NCBI GenBank assembly: GCA_009741485.1
Contig: CM019218.1
Coordinates: 49,269,758 to 49,333,757 of the forward strand
Length of the DNA: 64,000 nt
Source of the DNA: Malurus cyaneus samueli
Lineage: Eukaryota > Chordata > Aves > Passeriformes > Maluridae
Direction: 5' to 3'
Positions 37,501 through 48,837 of this stretch are shown one piece after another (position 1 is the first letter of the stretch; each line of letters starts with the position of its first letter). Made by a program: the position numbers and the translations under genes. A model generated the notes under the pieces. It was given only the letters and a program-made list of their open reading frames with translations. It was not told the origin of the DNA and ran no database searches.

Positions 37501-38663
37501 AAAATGAGAGTCTTTGCAAACATGAAATTTCGTTGGAATGCTTGGTGTTAGGTGCTTGCACTGTATGCTGCCTTTCGCTATACATAGCGTGCAGAAGCAG
37601 TTCCTCGCACTGAAAGCAACACTTGTGCAAAGAGCCTTTCCCCTTGTTCCCCACGTGTGACCGCTTGCAGGCAAGCGAGATAGAGCAAATTAGAGTGTTT
37701 GCAAACAAGAACTCTCCTGGGAATACTTGGTGTAAGGTGCTTCCACTGTATGCTGCCTGACGCTACACACAGCGTGCAGAAGCGGTTCCTCGCAGTGAAA
37801 GCAACACTTTTTGAAAGAGCCGTTCCCCTATTTCCCCACAAGGGACCGCATTCAGGCAAGCGTGATACAGAAAAATTAGAGTGTTTGCAAACAAAAATTC
37901 TCGTGGGAATACTTGGTGTAAGGTGCTTCCACTGTACGCTGCTTTTGGCTACACAAAGCGTGCAGAAACGCTTCCTCGCACTGAAAGCAAAACTTTCGCA
38001 AAGAGCCTTTACCCTTGATCCCCGCAATGGACTTCTTGAAGGGAAGCGAGATACAGCAGATTAGTGTGTTTGCAAACAAGAAATCTCGTTGGAATACTTG
38101 GTGTAAGGTGCTTTCACTGTATGCTGCCTTTGGCATAACAAAGCGTGCAGAAGCGCTTTTTCACACTGAAAGCAATTCTTTTGAAAAGAGCCTTTCCCCT
38201 GGTTCACCACACGTGACTGCTTGCAGGCCAGCAAGATACAGCAAATTACAGTGTTTGCAAACAAGAACTCTCCTGGGAATACTCGGAGTAAGGTGCTTGC
38301 CCTGTATGCTTCTTTTCGCTATACATAGCCTGCAGAAGCAGTTCCTCGCACTGAAAGCAACACTTTTGCAAAGAGCCTTTCCCCTTGTTCCCCAAGCGTG
38401 ACCGCTTGCAGGGAACCGGGATACAGCACATTAGACATTTGCGAACAAGAACTCTCGTGGGAATACTTGGTGTAAGGTGCTTCCACTGTATGCTGCCTTT
38501 TGCTATACATAGCGTGCAGAAGCGGTTCCTCGCACTGAAAGCAACACTTGTGCAAAGAGCCTTTCCCCTTGTTCCCCACGTGTGACCGCTTGCAGGCAAG
38601 CGAGATAGAGCAAATTAGAGTGTTTGCAAACAAGAACTCTTGTGGGAATACTTCGTGTAAGGT
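34533..38663. repeat. 185-bp satellite array (left of gap)
   Basis: About 22 head-to-tail units. Measured at the gcaggcaag core, spacing is 184-186 bp for most units (for example 36,147; 36,332; 36,517; 36,702; 36,887; 37,072). Between about 35,079 and 35,963 spacing drops to 167-183 bp because of many 1-3-base losses. One interval (37,072-37,301) is 229 bp. Two subtypes are visible: 'ggtgcaaggtgc' with 'cagtgagaggaac' to the left, 'ggtgtaaggtgc' with 'cactgaaagcaac' from about 37,340. Canonical units contain three dyads: CGCTTGCAGGCAAGCG, GTTTGCAAAC and CGCTATACATAGCG. Minus-strand frames up to 266 codons are by-products of a stop-poor repeat. Confidence 0.95.
37072..37301. repeat. Aberrant 229-bp satellite unit
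   Basis: Contains a partial internal repetition: after 'cccttgttccccacgtctg' the text returns to 'ccacggtgtgctgccttcgc' and then again to 'ccttgttcccagcg', adding about 44 bp to the unit. Confidence 0.75.
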
Positions 38664-38700
38664 NNNNNNNNNNNNNNNNNNNNNNNNNNNNNNNNNNNNN
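38664..38700. other. Assembly gap (37 N)
   Basis: Run of N inside the satellite. Left flank stops at 'cttcgtgtaaggt', right flank resumes at 'ggtgtgaggtgcttcc', which is the same place in the unit. Confidence 0.99.
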
Positions 38701-38763
38701 GGTGTGAGGTGCTTCCACTGTGTGCTGCCTTTCGCTATACATAGCGTGCAGAAGCGGTTGCTC
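38701..38763. repeat. Satellite remnant right of gap
   Basis: Sixty-three bases of the 185-bp unit, including the CGCTATACATAGCG dyad, ending abruptly at 'gcggttgctc' where copy A of the GC-rich duplication starts. Confidence 0.9.
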
Positions 38764-40079
38764 ATCCCGCTGAGCCCACACCTCGGAGGGCCCTGTGCCG
38801 CTTTAAGGGGATTTAAAGGGGATTTGGTTTCCATGTAGAATGGTGGGGCTCGTCCCTGTGCTGCTCCCCAAATCACCCAGAGTCACTCACTGGTCACACT
38901 GGGGTGCAGAGCAGGAAACCAGTCCACCCAGTACCGCATACTGGGAGCTACGGGACCCGGAACTGGGGTGTCACAGCGCTCCCAGTTCCACTGCTCCCAC
39001 ACACCTGGGTCCCTCTCGAGGGTCCCCAGCACCCGCAGGGTTTGGGGGGCAGCACCCAGGGCACGGGAGCCCCACGGCCCGTCCATGGCCACCCCTGGCG
39101 GGGCCAGAGCGCTCGCCCCGCCCTGTCCCAGCTCCTCCCAGTCACCCCACGGGGTAAGCTGGGAACGGCACCGGCTGCAGATAAACTGTAAACCCCCCTT
39201 TTTTATTGTTTTTCTCCTCAATTCCCAGCCACAGGCGAAACTTCCCCGCACACCCCGAACGCGGCTGTGCCCCCCTCGCCCTTCCCCAGGCTCGGGAAGT
39301 CCCCAGGGAATTTGGGGAAGTTTCCCCTTGGGAAGAGCCGCGAAGGGGCTCGGAGGCTTTTGGAGACGCAGAAATATTTCCCCATTTCAGGTTTTGAAAC
39401 TCCCAGCATCAAAATGTGCAAATTGACCCCAAAATGCGAATTGACCCCAAACTGACCTCCCCACGGCTGCTTTGGGGAGGGGAATGCCTCCTCCTGCACC
39501 CCCTGTTCTGCTCCTGGGGAGGGGACTCCACACCCACCGAGGGGACAGTTCTGGGGACGTCACCCAGGCCCTTCCCCAGAGCATTTTGGGGGTCTCCGGG
39601 CGCAGGGGGAGCGCGGTGTCTGGAATTGCCGCTGACACATCGCTGCCGGCCAGGTGCCACGGGGCGGCGGGGCCGGGAAGCGGCTGCGGCTCCGGGGCTG
39701 GGTGCCAGCCAGCGCCAAACCGCCCGCCAGCCTGGTCCCGTCCCCACGTCAGCGGGCCGGGCTGCGGTGTACCCGGAGATGGCACCTAATTGCTGGGGAC
39801 AGCGGCTCTTCGTCATTTGGGGGATGGCGGGCGACGATTAACCCCTCAGGGGCCGGGAAAGTGTGATGGATCGGTGTCCCCGGGTCAGAGCAGCAGCAGG
39901 GATGTCGCGACACGGCGCGACACATGGCACAGCCCCAGGGCTGGCACGCCCCTCTCAGCAATGCCCAAATCCGCAAGTGCTGCCCTCAGTGGGGCCTCAG
40001 TGGTGACAGTGACAGCCAATGTCCCAGCTGAACCAGCTGCCGGGCTCAGATGATCTTCTGGAGTGACACAGAAGGGATG

Positions 40080-40672
40080 TTTGGTGACACCTCGCTGTCA
40101 CCCTGCCTCCACATCTTGCTTGGTCCGTCCCTGGTCCAGGGTCACCCTGGCACAATCCCCTGATGGTCCCTGTCTCCCTGCTGGTCCCATGTCACTCTAT
40201 CGGTCACCATCACTCTGCCAGCCTCCATCATCCTCCTGGTCCCTGTCACCCTGTTGGGTCCTTGTCACCCTCCTACTCCTTGTCACCCTGCTGGATGCCC
40301 AACATCCTGCTGGTCCCTGTCACCCTGTTGGTACCTGTCACCCTGCTGGGTCCCCAACACCCTGCTGGTCCCTGTCACCCTGTTGGATTCTTGTCACCCT
40401 ACTGATTCTCATCACATTGTTGGTCCCCATTACCACACTGGGTCCCCATCAACCTTTTGGGTCCTTGTTGCCTGACCAGTCCCCATCACCCTGCTGGTCC
40501 CATGTCACTCTAGTGGTCCCCATCACCCTGCCAGCCTCCATCATCCTGCTGGTCCCTCTTACCCTACTGGATCCTTGTCTCCCTCCTGGTCCTTGTCACC
40601 CTGTCTGATCCTTGTCACCCTACAGGTCCCTGTCACCCTGCTGGTCCCCATCACCCTCCTAGGTCCCTTCGT
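40080..40672 (+). repeat. 18-19-bp minisatellite in copy A
   Basis: Imperfect tandem copies of tccctgtcaccctgctgg. Corresponds to longer arrays at 44,072-44,765 (copy B) and 47,947-48,837 (copy C). Reading it gives VTLLGPCHPVG-type frames without biological meaning. Confidence 0.93.
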
Positions 40673-41230
40673 GGTGGTTGTCACTGGGTTTTGCATTTCC
40701 TGTTCCTGAAGGTCCCATTTCAGTGCTGCCACCAAACCCCTGATTTCCCTGGGAATATCCTTGGAGTCACCCCAAGAGGATCCCTTGAAGTCCCAGCCCT
40801 GAGCCCGGTCCTATGGGCTCTGTGGGACATCCTGGCCCACATGGCTTATCCTGGTTTTCCCAGGATGATCCCCGAATCGCCCGTCAGGGGATCCCATCTC
40901 TTCAGAGGAACACGACAAAATCCATGTGGCTTTTTTTTGGCTTCCTCAAACCCCCCCAATGACATCCTGATGTGGGGAGGCTGATTTGCTTCCCCTCTCC
41001 CATCTCCAGAGGGTGATGGAGGTGGTGAGTGGGTGACACCTGGGGACTCTGGGCTGTCCACAGAGCCCTGTGACCTTCCCATAAGATTTTTGCCTTGAGG
41101 AGGCTGAAATAATTTTTTTTTTATTTATTTCAGAGCACTGGGGTGATCACTGGGTGATCCTGAGCCCTGATCCCAGTCCAGGGACCGGCCAGGAGCCACA
41201 CGGCCACAAAAGGAGCTGCTTTTCCTCCAC

Positions 41231-41231
41231 N
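41231..41231. other. Ambiguous base N at a paralogous difference
   Basis: In 'cctccacNgccccgtgg' copy B has g (45,323) and copy C has a (49,400). The assembler could not decide between the two alleles of the duplicated site. Confidence 0.9.
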
Positions 41232-42390
41232 GCCCCGTGGCTTTGGCCACAAACCTGCAACAACCGTCTTATTTTTAGGGTGAAGAGGGAAAAACCAACA
41301 TCCCCGCGGTCGCTCCTGTGTGTGGGACCCATCCTGTTTTCTTCCCACCCTCCGTCATCCCGGCAGCAATCCCGGGGATTTCCAGGGATAGTGGGGACTG
41401 AAAGGACATTGGCACCACACAGATTTAATTAGAGGTGATGAGAACATGCAAACGAGCAGGTTGAATCCTGCTCGGGGGTGGCCAAGCCCCTGAGAATCCC
41501 CAGAGGATTTGGAGGTGTTTCCCCTATTTCCCACGCTCCGGGTGCCGGGGGAAGGCTGGATTTTGGGACTTGTGGCTGGGTGGGAGAGGGGGAGGTCAGG
41601 GAGGTCACAGTTACCCCACATTCCTCTCTCAGGCTGGGAAGCTTGAACCCCTCAGGGATCCAAGTGAGCCCAATGAAAGCTGGAAATGGGTTCATTCTCC
41701 TCCAATTTTGGCATTTGGGATGAATTCCCTCATGGAAGAGCCGGTGCCTCCTTTACCCCTCCATCCTGCTTCCCACCCCTTCCCTCCTCCTCATCACTCC
41801 CACAGGCAGGGATGAACCCAATCCAGAAGATTCCAGCACCGCTCTAGTAGCGGGATCTGACCCTTGGAATGTTCCTCCACCCCTAAATCCCCACAAATTT
41901 TGGGATGAGCAGAGCTCAGCCACCAAATCCCCCAGAGAATGGAATGGCAGCAAAGAGTGCTCAGCAGAGCCGAGGAATCCCAGCTCATCCCTGGAAGAAA
42001 ACGAGGTGGGTTTCCTGGCTGCTCAGAACCCCAAAACTGTCGTGATCCACAGATGCACCCAGGGACCCTGAGCTTGTGGTCAGGATGAGGAGGAGAACGG
42101 GATCGGGGGCGCAACTGATGGTTTTTCCAGGAAAACCCCATTTCCACGGCATCATCCCGTGGAGGACGTGAGCTCGAGCTAGGTCGGTGGTGATTGGAGG
42201 ATGCGCAGGTGGGTGCAATTCCCGTGGGAATGCTGAGTCAGCATCCTCGAGACACCCCCTGGGGATGGAATTGGGGTGGGAGTCCCTGTGAGGTCCCTGG
42301 GAAGCGGGGTGGGTGCGGAACGTGAGGCCCAGCACGGGTTGGGGTGTTGCACCGATGGAGGAAGTTGTGAAAGGGGGAGCAGATGCCATC

Positions 42391-43036
42391 AGTGGGTGGG
42401 GGGTGTGGTTTGGGGTTTGGGGTGTGGGGTGTGGGTTTGGGGTGTGGGATTGGAGTGTGGGTTTGGGTGTGGGTGTGAGGTTTGAGTATGGGGTGTGTAT
42501 GGGGTGGGGTGTGGGGTGTGTGTGTGTGGGGTTTGGGGTTGGGGTGGATTTGGAGTGTGGGGTTGGGGTTTGGGTTTGATGTGGGATTGGGGTTTGGGTG
42601 TTTGTGTGTGTTGTGGGGTTTGGGGTGAGTGTGGTTTGGAGCGTGGGGTGTGGAGTCTGGGGTGTGATCTTGGGGTTGGGTGGGTGTGAGGGGTTGGTGG
42701 GTGTGTGAGGTTGGGTGTGGGGTGTGGGGTTTGGGGTTTGGAGTTGTGGGGTTTGGGGTGTGGCATATGGGGTTGGAGTGGTGGCATCTGGGTTGGGTTT
42801 GGGGTGTGGGTGTGGGTTTGGGGTGTGGGTTTGGGTTGGGATTTGGAGTGTGGGTGTGGGGTTTGGGGTGTGAGGTGTGGGGTTTGGAGTGTGGGGTTGG
42901 AGTTTGGGGTGGGCATCGGGTGTGGGGTTTGAGTGTGGGATTGTGGTTGGGTTGATCTGGGTTTTGGGGTGTGAGGTGTGGGTTTGGAGTTGTGGGATTG
43001 AGTGTGGGGTGTGGCGTCTGGGGTGTGGGGTGGGGA
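42391..43036 (+). repeat. G-rich GGGTTTGGGGTGTGG block in copy A
   Basis: Long run of short G tracts (3-4 G) separated by TTT, TGT or T, with G-quadruplex potential on the plus strand. Not the canonical TTAGGG telomere unit. Minus frames through it (up to 389 codons, rich in P, T, H, N) are low-complexity artefacts. Confidence 0.9.
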
Positions 43037-44071
43037 GAGCCCACGGCAGGAGCTCCCCAGGGAATCGTGTGGGAGGTTCCTCCTCCCACGTCATCGGAGC
43101 TGTCAGTGGATCCTTCCTCCCGTGGGGTGCGAGCTGGGCAGAAAGGGCCTCCAAAAGGGCCCAGGGCTCCCAGGAGGGGTTTGGGGGCTGTTTGGGGCAG
43201 GGTTAGGAGCACTGGGATGTGTTTGAAGCAGAATTCCCCTGCTGTTCCCACCATCCCGTGGATCTCTCACACTTGCCCATGGACACCCCATGGTAGCCAC
43301 AGAACAGGAGTCCCGGTGCCCCAGGCCCCTCAGAATGGCCCCAAACATCATCCAGGCTTACTGGGACACAAACTGCTGGTTTTTCCCCCAAAAAGTGACT
43401 GTTTCCTGCCAGAAAACGTAATTCTAATAAATATTAGGAATGGAAAGCGTTTGTCCCTGTTTTTTTTGTCTCTGATTTTGGCTCCTGTGGAAGGTGAGCA
43501 GGAGGAGGAGCTCATCCCGTTCCACCCAGTGCAGCTTCTGCCCGACACCAGGAGGGCTGTGCCCCTGCAGGACACGAACATCCCGGACCATTTTCTGCTC
43601 CTGGGTTGGTCAAGTCCTAAAATTGGTCAGAAATGTGAATTTTTGAAGAGCATCCAGCCTCTGGAATCATGGATGCTCCCTATGACTTTGTGCAACCCCA
43701 GGGAGGTCTCCAGCCTCAATCCAACCCAAATCCTGTGACTTTTCATCCTGGTTTGGAAGATGCTGGGTGCCACCAACAGAGGTGTAAAAGCAAAGGAAGA
43801 GCAAATCCAGGTTATTCATGGATGGTTTGAAAAATAACTCAAACCTGGAGGTGCCCTGGTGAGAAGGAGCCAGAGAATTTTGCATTCTGGGGGGAATTTG
43901 TCACTTGGGCATCCCCCAGTCCTTGGCTCAGCCTCCAGCGTGGCTTTGAAGGGACAGGGAAGAAGGAAAGTCCATGGAGCTGGGATGTGGCTGATGCCTT
44001 CTGAGGTGTTTGGAGAGACTCAGCCCTCAAAAAGGGAATTTCTGGGTCTAGGTGCTGAAATTGAGCAATTG

Positions 44072-45666
44072 CCAACATCCTGCTGGTCCCTGTCACCCTG
44101 TTGGGTCCTTGTCACCCTACTGATTCCCATCACCCATTACCACTCTGGGTCCCCATCAACCTTTTGCGTCCTTGTCACCTGACCAGTCCCCATCACCCTG
44201 CTGGCCCCTGTCACCCTGTCTGATCCTTGTCACTCTCCTGGCCCCTGTCACCCTGCTGGGTCCCCGTCACCCTGCCAGCTCCATCACCCTGCTGGCTCCT
44301 GTCACCCTGTCTGATCCTTGTCATTCTCCTGGCCCCTGTCACCCTGCTGGGTCCCCATCACCCTGCTGGTCCCATGTCACTCTACTGGTCCCCATCACCC
44401 TGCCAGCCTCCATACCTGCTGGTTCCTGTCACCCTTCTGGTATGTCACCCTGCTGGGCCCCAACACCCTGCTGGTCCCTGTCACCCTGTTGGATTCTTGT
44501 CACCCTACTGATTCTATCACATTGTTGGTCCCCATTACCACACTGGGTCCCCATCAACCTTTTGGGTCCTTGTTGCCTGACCAGTCCCCACACTGCTGGT
44601 CCCATGTCACTCTAGTGGTCCCCATCACCCTGCCAGCCTCCATCATCCTGCTGGTCCTCTTACCCTACTGATCCTTGTCTCCCTCGGTCCTTGCACCTGT
44701 CTGATCTTGTCACCCTACAGGTCCCTGTCACCCTGCTGGTCCCCATCACCCTCCTAGGTCCCTTCGTGGTGGTTGTCACTGGGTTTTGCATTTCCTGTTC
44801 CTGAAGGTCCCATTTCAGTGCTGCCACCAAACCCCTGATTTCCCTGGGAATATCCTTGGAGTCACCCCAAGAGGATCCCTTGAAGTCCCAGCCCTGAGCC
44901 CGGTCCTATGGGCTCTGTGGGACATCCTGGCCCACATGGCTTATCCTGGTTTTCCCAGGATGATCCCCGAATCGCCCGTCAGGGGATCCCATCTCTTCAG
45001 AGGAACACGACAAAATCCATGTGGCTTTTTTTTGGCTTCCTCAAACCCCCCCAATGACATCCTGATGTGGGGAGGCTGATTTGCTTCCCCTCTCCCATCT
45101 CCAGAGGGTGATGGAGGTGGTGAGTGGGTGACACCTGGGGACTCTGGGCTGTCCACAGAGCCCTGTGACCTTCCCATAAGATTTTTGCCTTGAGGAGGCT
45201 GAAATAATTTTTTTTTTTTATTCAGAGCACTGGGGTGATCACTGGGTGATCCTGAGCCCTGATCCCAGTCCAGGGACCGGCCAGGAGCCACACGGCCACA
45301 AAAGGAGCTGCTTTTCCTCCACGGCCCCGTGGCTTTGGCCACAAACCTGCAACAACCGTCTTATTTTTAGGGTGAAGAGGGAAAAACCAACATCCCCGCG
45401 GTCGCTCCTGTGTGTGGGACCCATCCTGTTTTCTTCCCACCCTCCGTCATCCCGGCAGCAATCCCGGGGATTTCCAGGGATAGTGGGGACTGAAAGGACA
45501 TTGGCACCACACAGATTTAATTAGAGGTGATGAGAACATGCAAACGAGCAGGTTGAATCCTGCTCGGGGGTGGCCAAGCCCCTGAGAATCCCCAGAGGAT
45601 TTGGAGGTGTTTCCCCTATTTCCCACGCTCCGGGTGCCGGGGGAAGGCTGGATTTTGGGACTTGTG
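44072..45666 (+). repeat. Truncated duplicate, copy B (~1.6 kb)
   Basis: Begins inside the minisatellite ('ccaacatcctgctgg', matching 48,166 in copy C) and ends at 'gggacttgtg', matching 41,574 in A and 49,743 in C. It lacks the left 1.3 kb and right 2.5 kb of the full unit. Its minisatellite section has several small deletions relative to C, such as 'ctggtatgtcaccc' for 'ctggtacctgtcaccc'. Confidence 0.93.
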
Positions 45667-46631
45667 CCTCAGTTTCCCCATTCGGGGAGGGGCAGGGTGC
45701 AGTCCCCACTGCGGCCACGAGGGGGAAGCACGTCCCCGTGTCGCCCCCGTCCCCCGGTGTGCAACCCCCCCAAAATGCGCGACCCTGCTTGTGTGGAGCC
45801 CCAGATGTGTGACCCCCAAGATGTGTGATGTCCCCAGAAATGTGACCCCCCCCAGATGTGCAGCCCCCTCAGATGTGCAGCCACCACCCCCAGATGTGTG
45901 ACCCTCTGATGTGTGATGTCCCCAGAAGTGTGACTCCCCCCAGATGTGTGACCCCCCCAGATGTGTGACCCTCCCCACATGTGTTATGTCCCCAGATGTG
46001 TGACGCCCAGATTGTTTGACCCCCCAGATGTGCAAGCCACTACCCCTGGATGTTGTGGACCCCCACAGAAGTGTAACCCCCCAGGTGTGTGACCCTCAGA
46101 TGTGTGACCTCCCCAGATGTGTGAACCCCACTGAAGTGTGACCCCCCCAATGAGTGATCCCTCAGATTTGTGACCCCCCCCAGATTTGTGACTCTCTCAG
46201 ATTTGTGACCCCTCCAGATGTGTGGTACCCCCAGATGTGTAGCTCCAGACGTGTGACCCCCTCAGATGTGTGGTACCCCCAGATTTGTGGCCCTCCAACA
46301 TGTGATTCCCCCAGATTTATGGACTCCTCAGATGTGTAGGGCCTCAGGTCCCACTAGCACCTCTGACACCACTGTTGTCCCTGGGGCTGGGGACATTTGG
46401 GTTTCACCCTTTGGACAGGTCGGCACACGGGGCTGCCTGTGATCCCCGTGGGAGATTTCGGGTCACATCCCCTCAAAAGCCCAGCCCCTCGTCCCCATAG
46501 ACTGCTGTGGGGGGAAATTGAGGAGGGGGACGCTGTCAGGCTCTGCCCTTCCCCCTCCTCCGTAGGAGCCCGAGCCTGGCGAGGCTGGGGATGGATTTCG
46601 GGAGTCAAGGGGGGCTCTCCTGGGTGATTTT
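45667..46631. other. Spacer between copies B and C, with minisatellite
   Basis: Unique in this window. From about 45,760 to 46,345 it is a degenerate array of agatgtgtgaccccccc-like units of about 17-20 bp. The remaining ~290 bp show nothing recognisable. Confidence 0.8.
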
Positions 46632-47946
46632 ATCCCGCTGAGCCCACACCTCGGAGGGCCCTGTGCCGCTTTAAGGGGATTTAAAGGGGATTTGGTTTCC
46701 ATGTAGAATGGTGGGGCTCGTCCCTGTGCTGCTCCCCAGATCACCCAGAGTCACTCACTGGTCACACTGGGGTGCAGAGCAGGAAACCAGTCCACCCAGT
46801 ACCGCATACTGGGAGCTACGGGACCCGGAACTGGGGTGTCACAGCGCTCCCAGTTCCACTGCTCCCACACACCTGGGTCCCTCTCGAGGGTCCCCAGCAC
46901 CCGCAGGGTTTGGGGGGCAGCACCCAGGGCACGGGAGCCCCACGGCCCGTCCATGGCCAGCCCTGGCGGGGCCAGAGCGCTCGCCCCGCCCTGTCCCAGC
47001 TCTTCCCAGTCACCCCACGGGGTAAGCTGGGAACGGCACCGGCTGCAGATAAACTGTAAACCCCCCTTTTTTATTGTTTTTCTCCTCAATTCCCAGCCAC
47101 AGGCGAAACTTCCCCGCACACCCCGAACGCGGCTGTGCCCCCCTCGCCCTTCCCCAGGCTCGGGAAGTCCCCAGGGAATTTGGGGAAGTTTCCCCTTGGG
47201 AAGAGCCGCGAAGGGGCTCGGAGGCTTTTGGAGACGCAGAAATATTTCCCCATTTCAGGTTTTGAAACTCCCAGCATCAAAATGTGCAAATTGACCCCAA
47301 AATGCGAATTGACCCCAAACTGACCTCCCCACGGCTGCTTTGGGGAGGGGAATGCCTCCTCCTGCACCCCCTGTTCTGCTCCTGGGGAGGGGACTCCACA
47401 CCCACCGAGGGGACAGTTCTGGGGACGTCACCCAGGCCCTTCCCCAGAGCATTTTGGGGGTCTCCGGGCGCAGGGGGAGCGCGGTGTCTGGAATTGCCGC
47501 TGACACATCGCTGCCGGCCAGGTGCCACGGGGCGGCGGGGCCGGGAAGCGGCTGCGGCTCCGGGGCTGGGTGCCAGCCAGCGCCAAACCGCCCGCCAGCC
47601 TGGTCCCGTCCCCACGTCAGCGGGCCGGGCTGCGGTGTACCCGGAGATGGCACCTAATTGCTGGGGACAGCGGCTCTTCGTCATTTGGGGGATGGCGGGC
47701 GACGATTAACCCCTCAGGGGCCGGGAAAGTGTGATGGATCGGTGTCCCCGGGTCAGAGCAGCAGCAGGGATGTCGCGACACGGCGCGACACATGGCACAG
47801 CCCCAGGGCTGGCACGCCCCTCTCAGCAATGCCCAAATCCGCAAGTGCTGCCCTCAGTGGGCCTCAGTGGTGACAGTGACAGCCAATGTCCCAGCTGAAC
47901 CAGCTGCCGGGCTCAGATGATCTTCTGGAGTGACACAGAAGGGATG

Positions 47947-48837
47947 TTTGGTGACACCTCGCTGTCACCCTGCCTCCACATCTTGCTTGGTCCGTCCCTG
48001 GTCCAGGGTCACCCTGGCACAATCCCCTGATGGTCCCTGTCTCCCTGCTGGTCCCATGTCACTCTATCGGTCACCATCACTCTGCCAGCCTCCATCATCC
48101 TCCTGGTCCCTGTCACCCTGTTGGGTCCTTGTCACCCTCCTACTCCTTGTCACCCTGCTGGATGCCCAACATCCTGCTGGTCCCTGTCACCCTGTTGGGT
48201 CCTTGTCACCCCCCGATCCCTGTCACCCTGTTGGGTCCTTGTCACCCTACTGATTCCCATCACCCATTACCACTCTGGGTCCCCATCAACCTTTTGCGTC
48301 CTTGTCACCTGACCAGTCCCCATCACCCTGCTGGCCCCTGTCACCCTGTCTGATCCTTGTCACTCTCCTGGCCCCTGTCACCCTGCTGGGTCCCTGTCAC
48401 CCTGCTGGGTCCCCATCACCCTGCTGGTCCCATGTCACTCTACTGGTCCCCATCACCCTGCCAGCCTCCATCACCCTGCTGGTTCCTGTCACCCTTCTGG
48501 TACCTGTCACCCTGCTGGGTCCCCAACACCCTGCTGGTCCCTGTCACCCTGTTGGATTCTTGTCACCCTACTGATTCTCATCACATTGTTGGTCCCCATT
48601 ACCACACTGGGTCCCCATCAACCTTTTGGGTCCTTGTTGCCTGACCAGTCCCCATCACCCTGCTGGTCCCATGTCACTCTAGTGGTCCCCATCACCCTGC
48701 CAGCCTCCATCATCCTGCTGGTCCCTCTTACCCTACTGGATCCTTGTCTCCCTCCTGGTCCTTGTCACCCTGTCTGATCCTTGTCACCCTACAGGTCCCT
48801 GTCACCCTGCTGGTCCCCATCACCCTCCTAGGTCCCT
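47947..48837 (+). repeat. 18-19-bp minisatellite in copy C
   Basis: Same tccctgtcaccctgctgg-type units as in copies A and B, expanded by roughly 300 bp relative to A. Confidence 0.93.

Larger units (their letters stand above)
38764..44073 (+). repeat. Segmental duplication, copy A (~5.3 kb)
   Basis: From 'atcccgctgagcccac' to 'gagcaattgcc', collinear with 46,632-52,228 at an offset of 7,868 at the left end. Outside the minisatellite and G-rich block the copies differ by only a few visible bases (for example 'ggccaccc' versus 'ggccagcc', 'gctcctcc' versus 'gctcttcc'). No gene recognised: frames in all six phases are products of high GC. Starts at the satellite edge. Confidence 0.93.

Noticed and set aside
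37520..37545. CENP-B box in the satellite
   Set aside because: One variant unit has TTTCGTTGGAA, matching the left part of the box, but the essential CGGG part is absent and most units read ctcgtgggaa.
34533..38763. CRISPR array
   Set aside because: No short direct repeats with unique spacers; the whole unit repeats, and the setting is a vertebrate genome.
34810..38876. Minus-strand open frames up to 266 codons (for example 35,354-36,154 and 35,278-36,030)
   Set aside because: They lie in the 185-bp satellite, occur in several phases at once, and shift frame at every unit because 185 is not a multiple of three. The unit is simply poor in stops on that strand.
40063..40608. 181-codon plus frame with repeated VTLL/PCHPVG text
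   Set aside because: Translation of the 18-19-bp minisatellite; equivalent frames exist in all phases.
42391..43036. Interstitial telomere repeat
   Set aside because: The motif is GGGTTTGGGG/GGGTGTGG, not TTAGGG, and no regular hexamer is present.
41985..43254. Minus-strand frames of 389 and 338 codons rich in P, T, H and N
   Set aside because: They read through the G-rich tandem block. The same artefact appears at 50,560-51,513 in copy C with a different sequence, so nothing is conserved at protein level.
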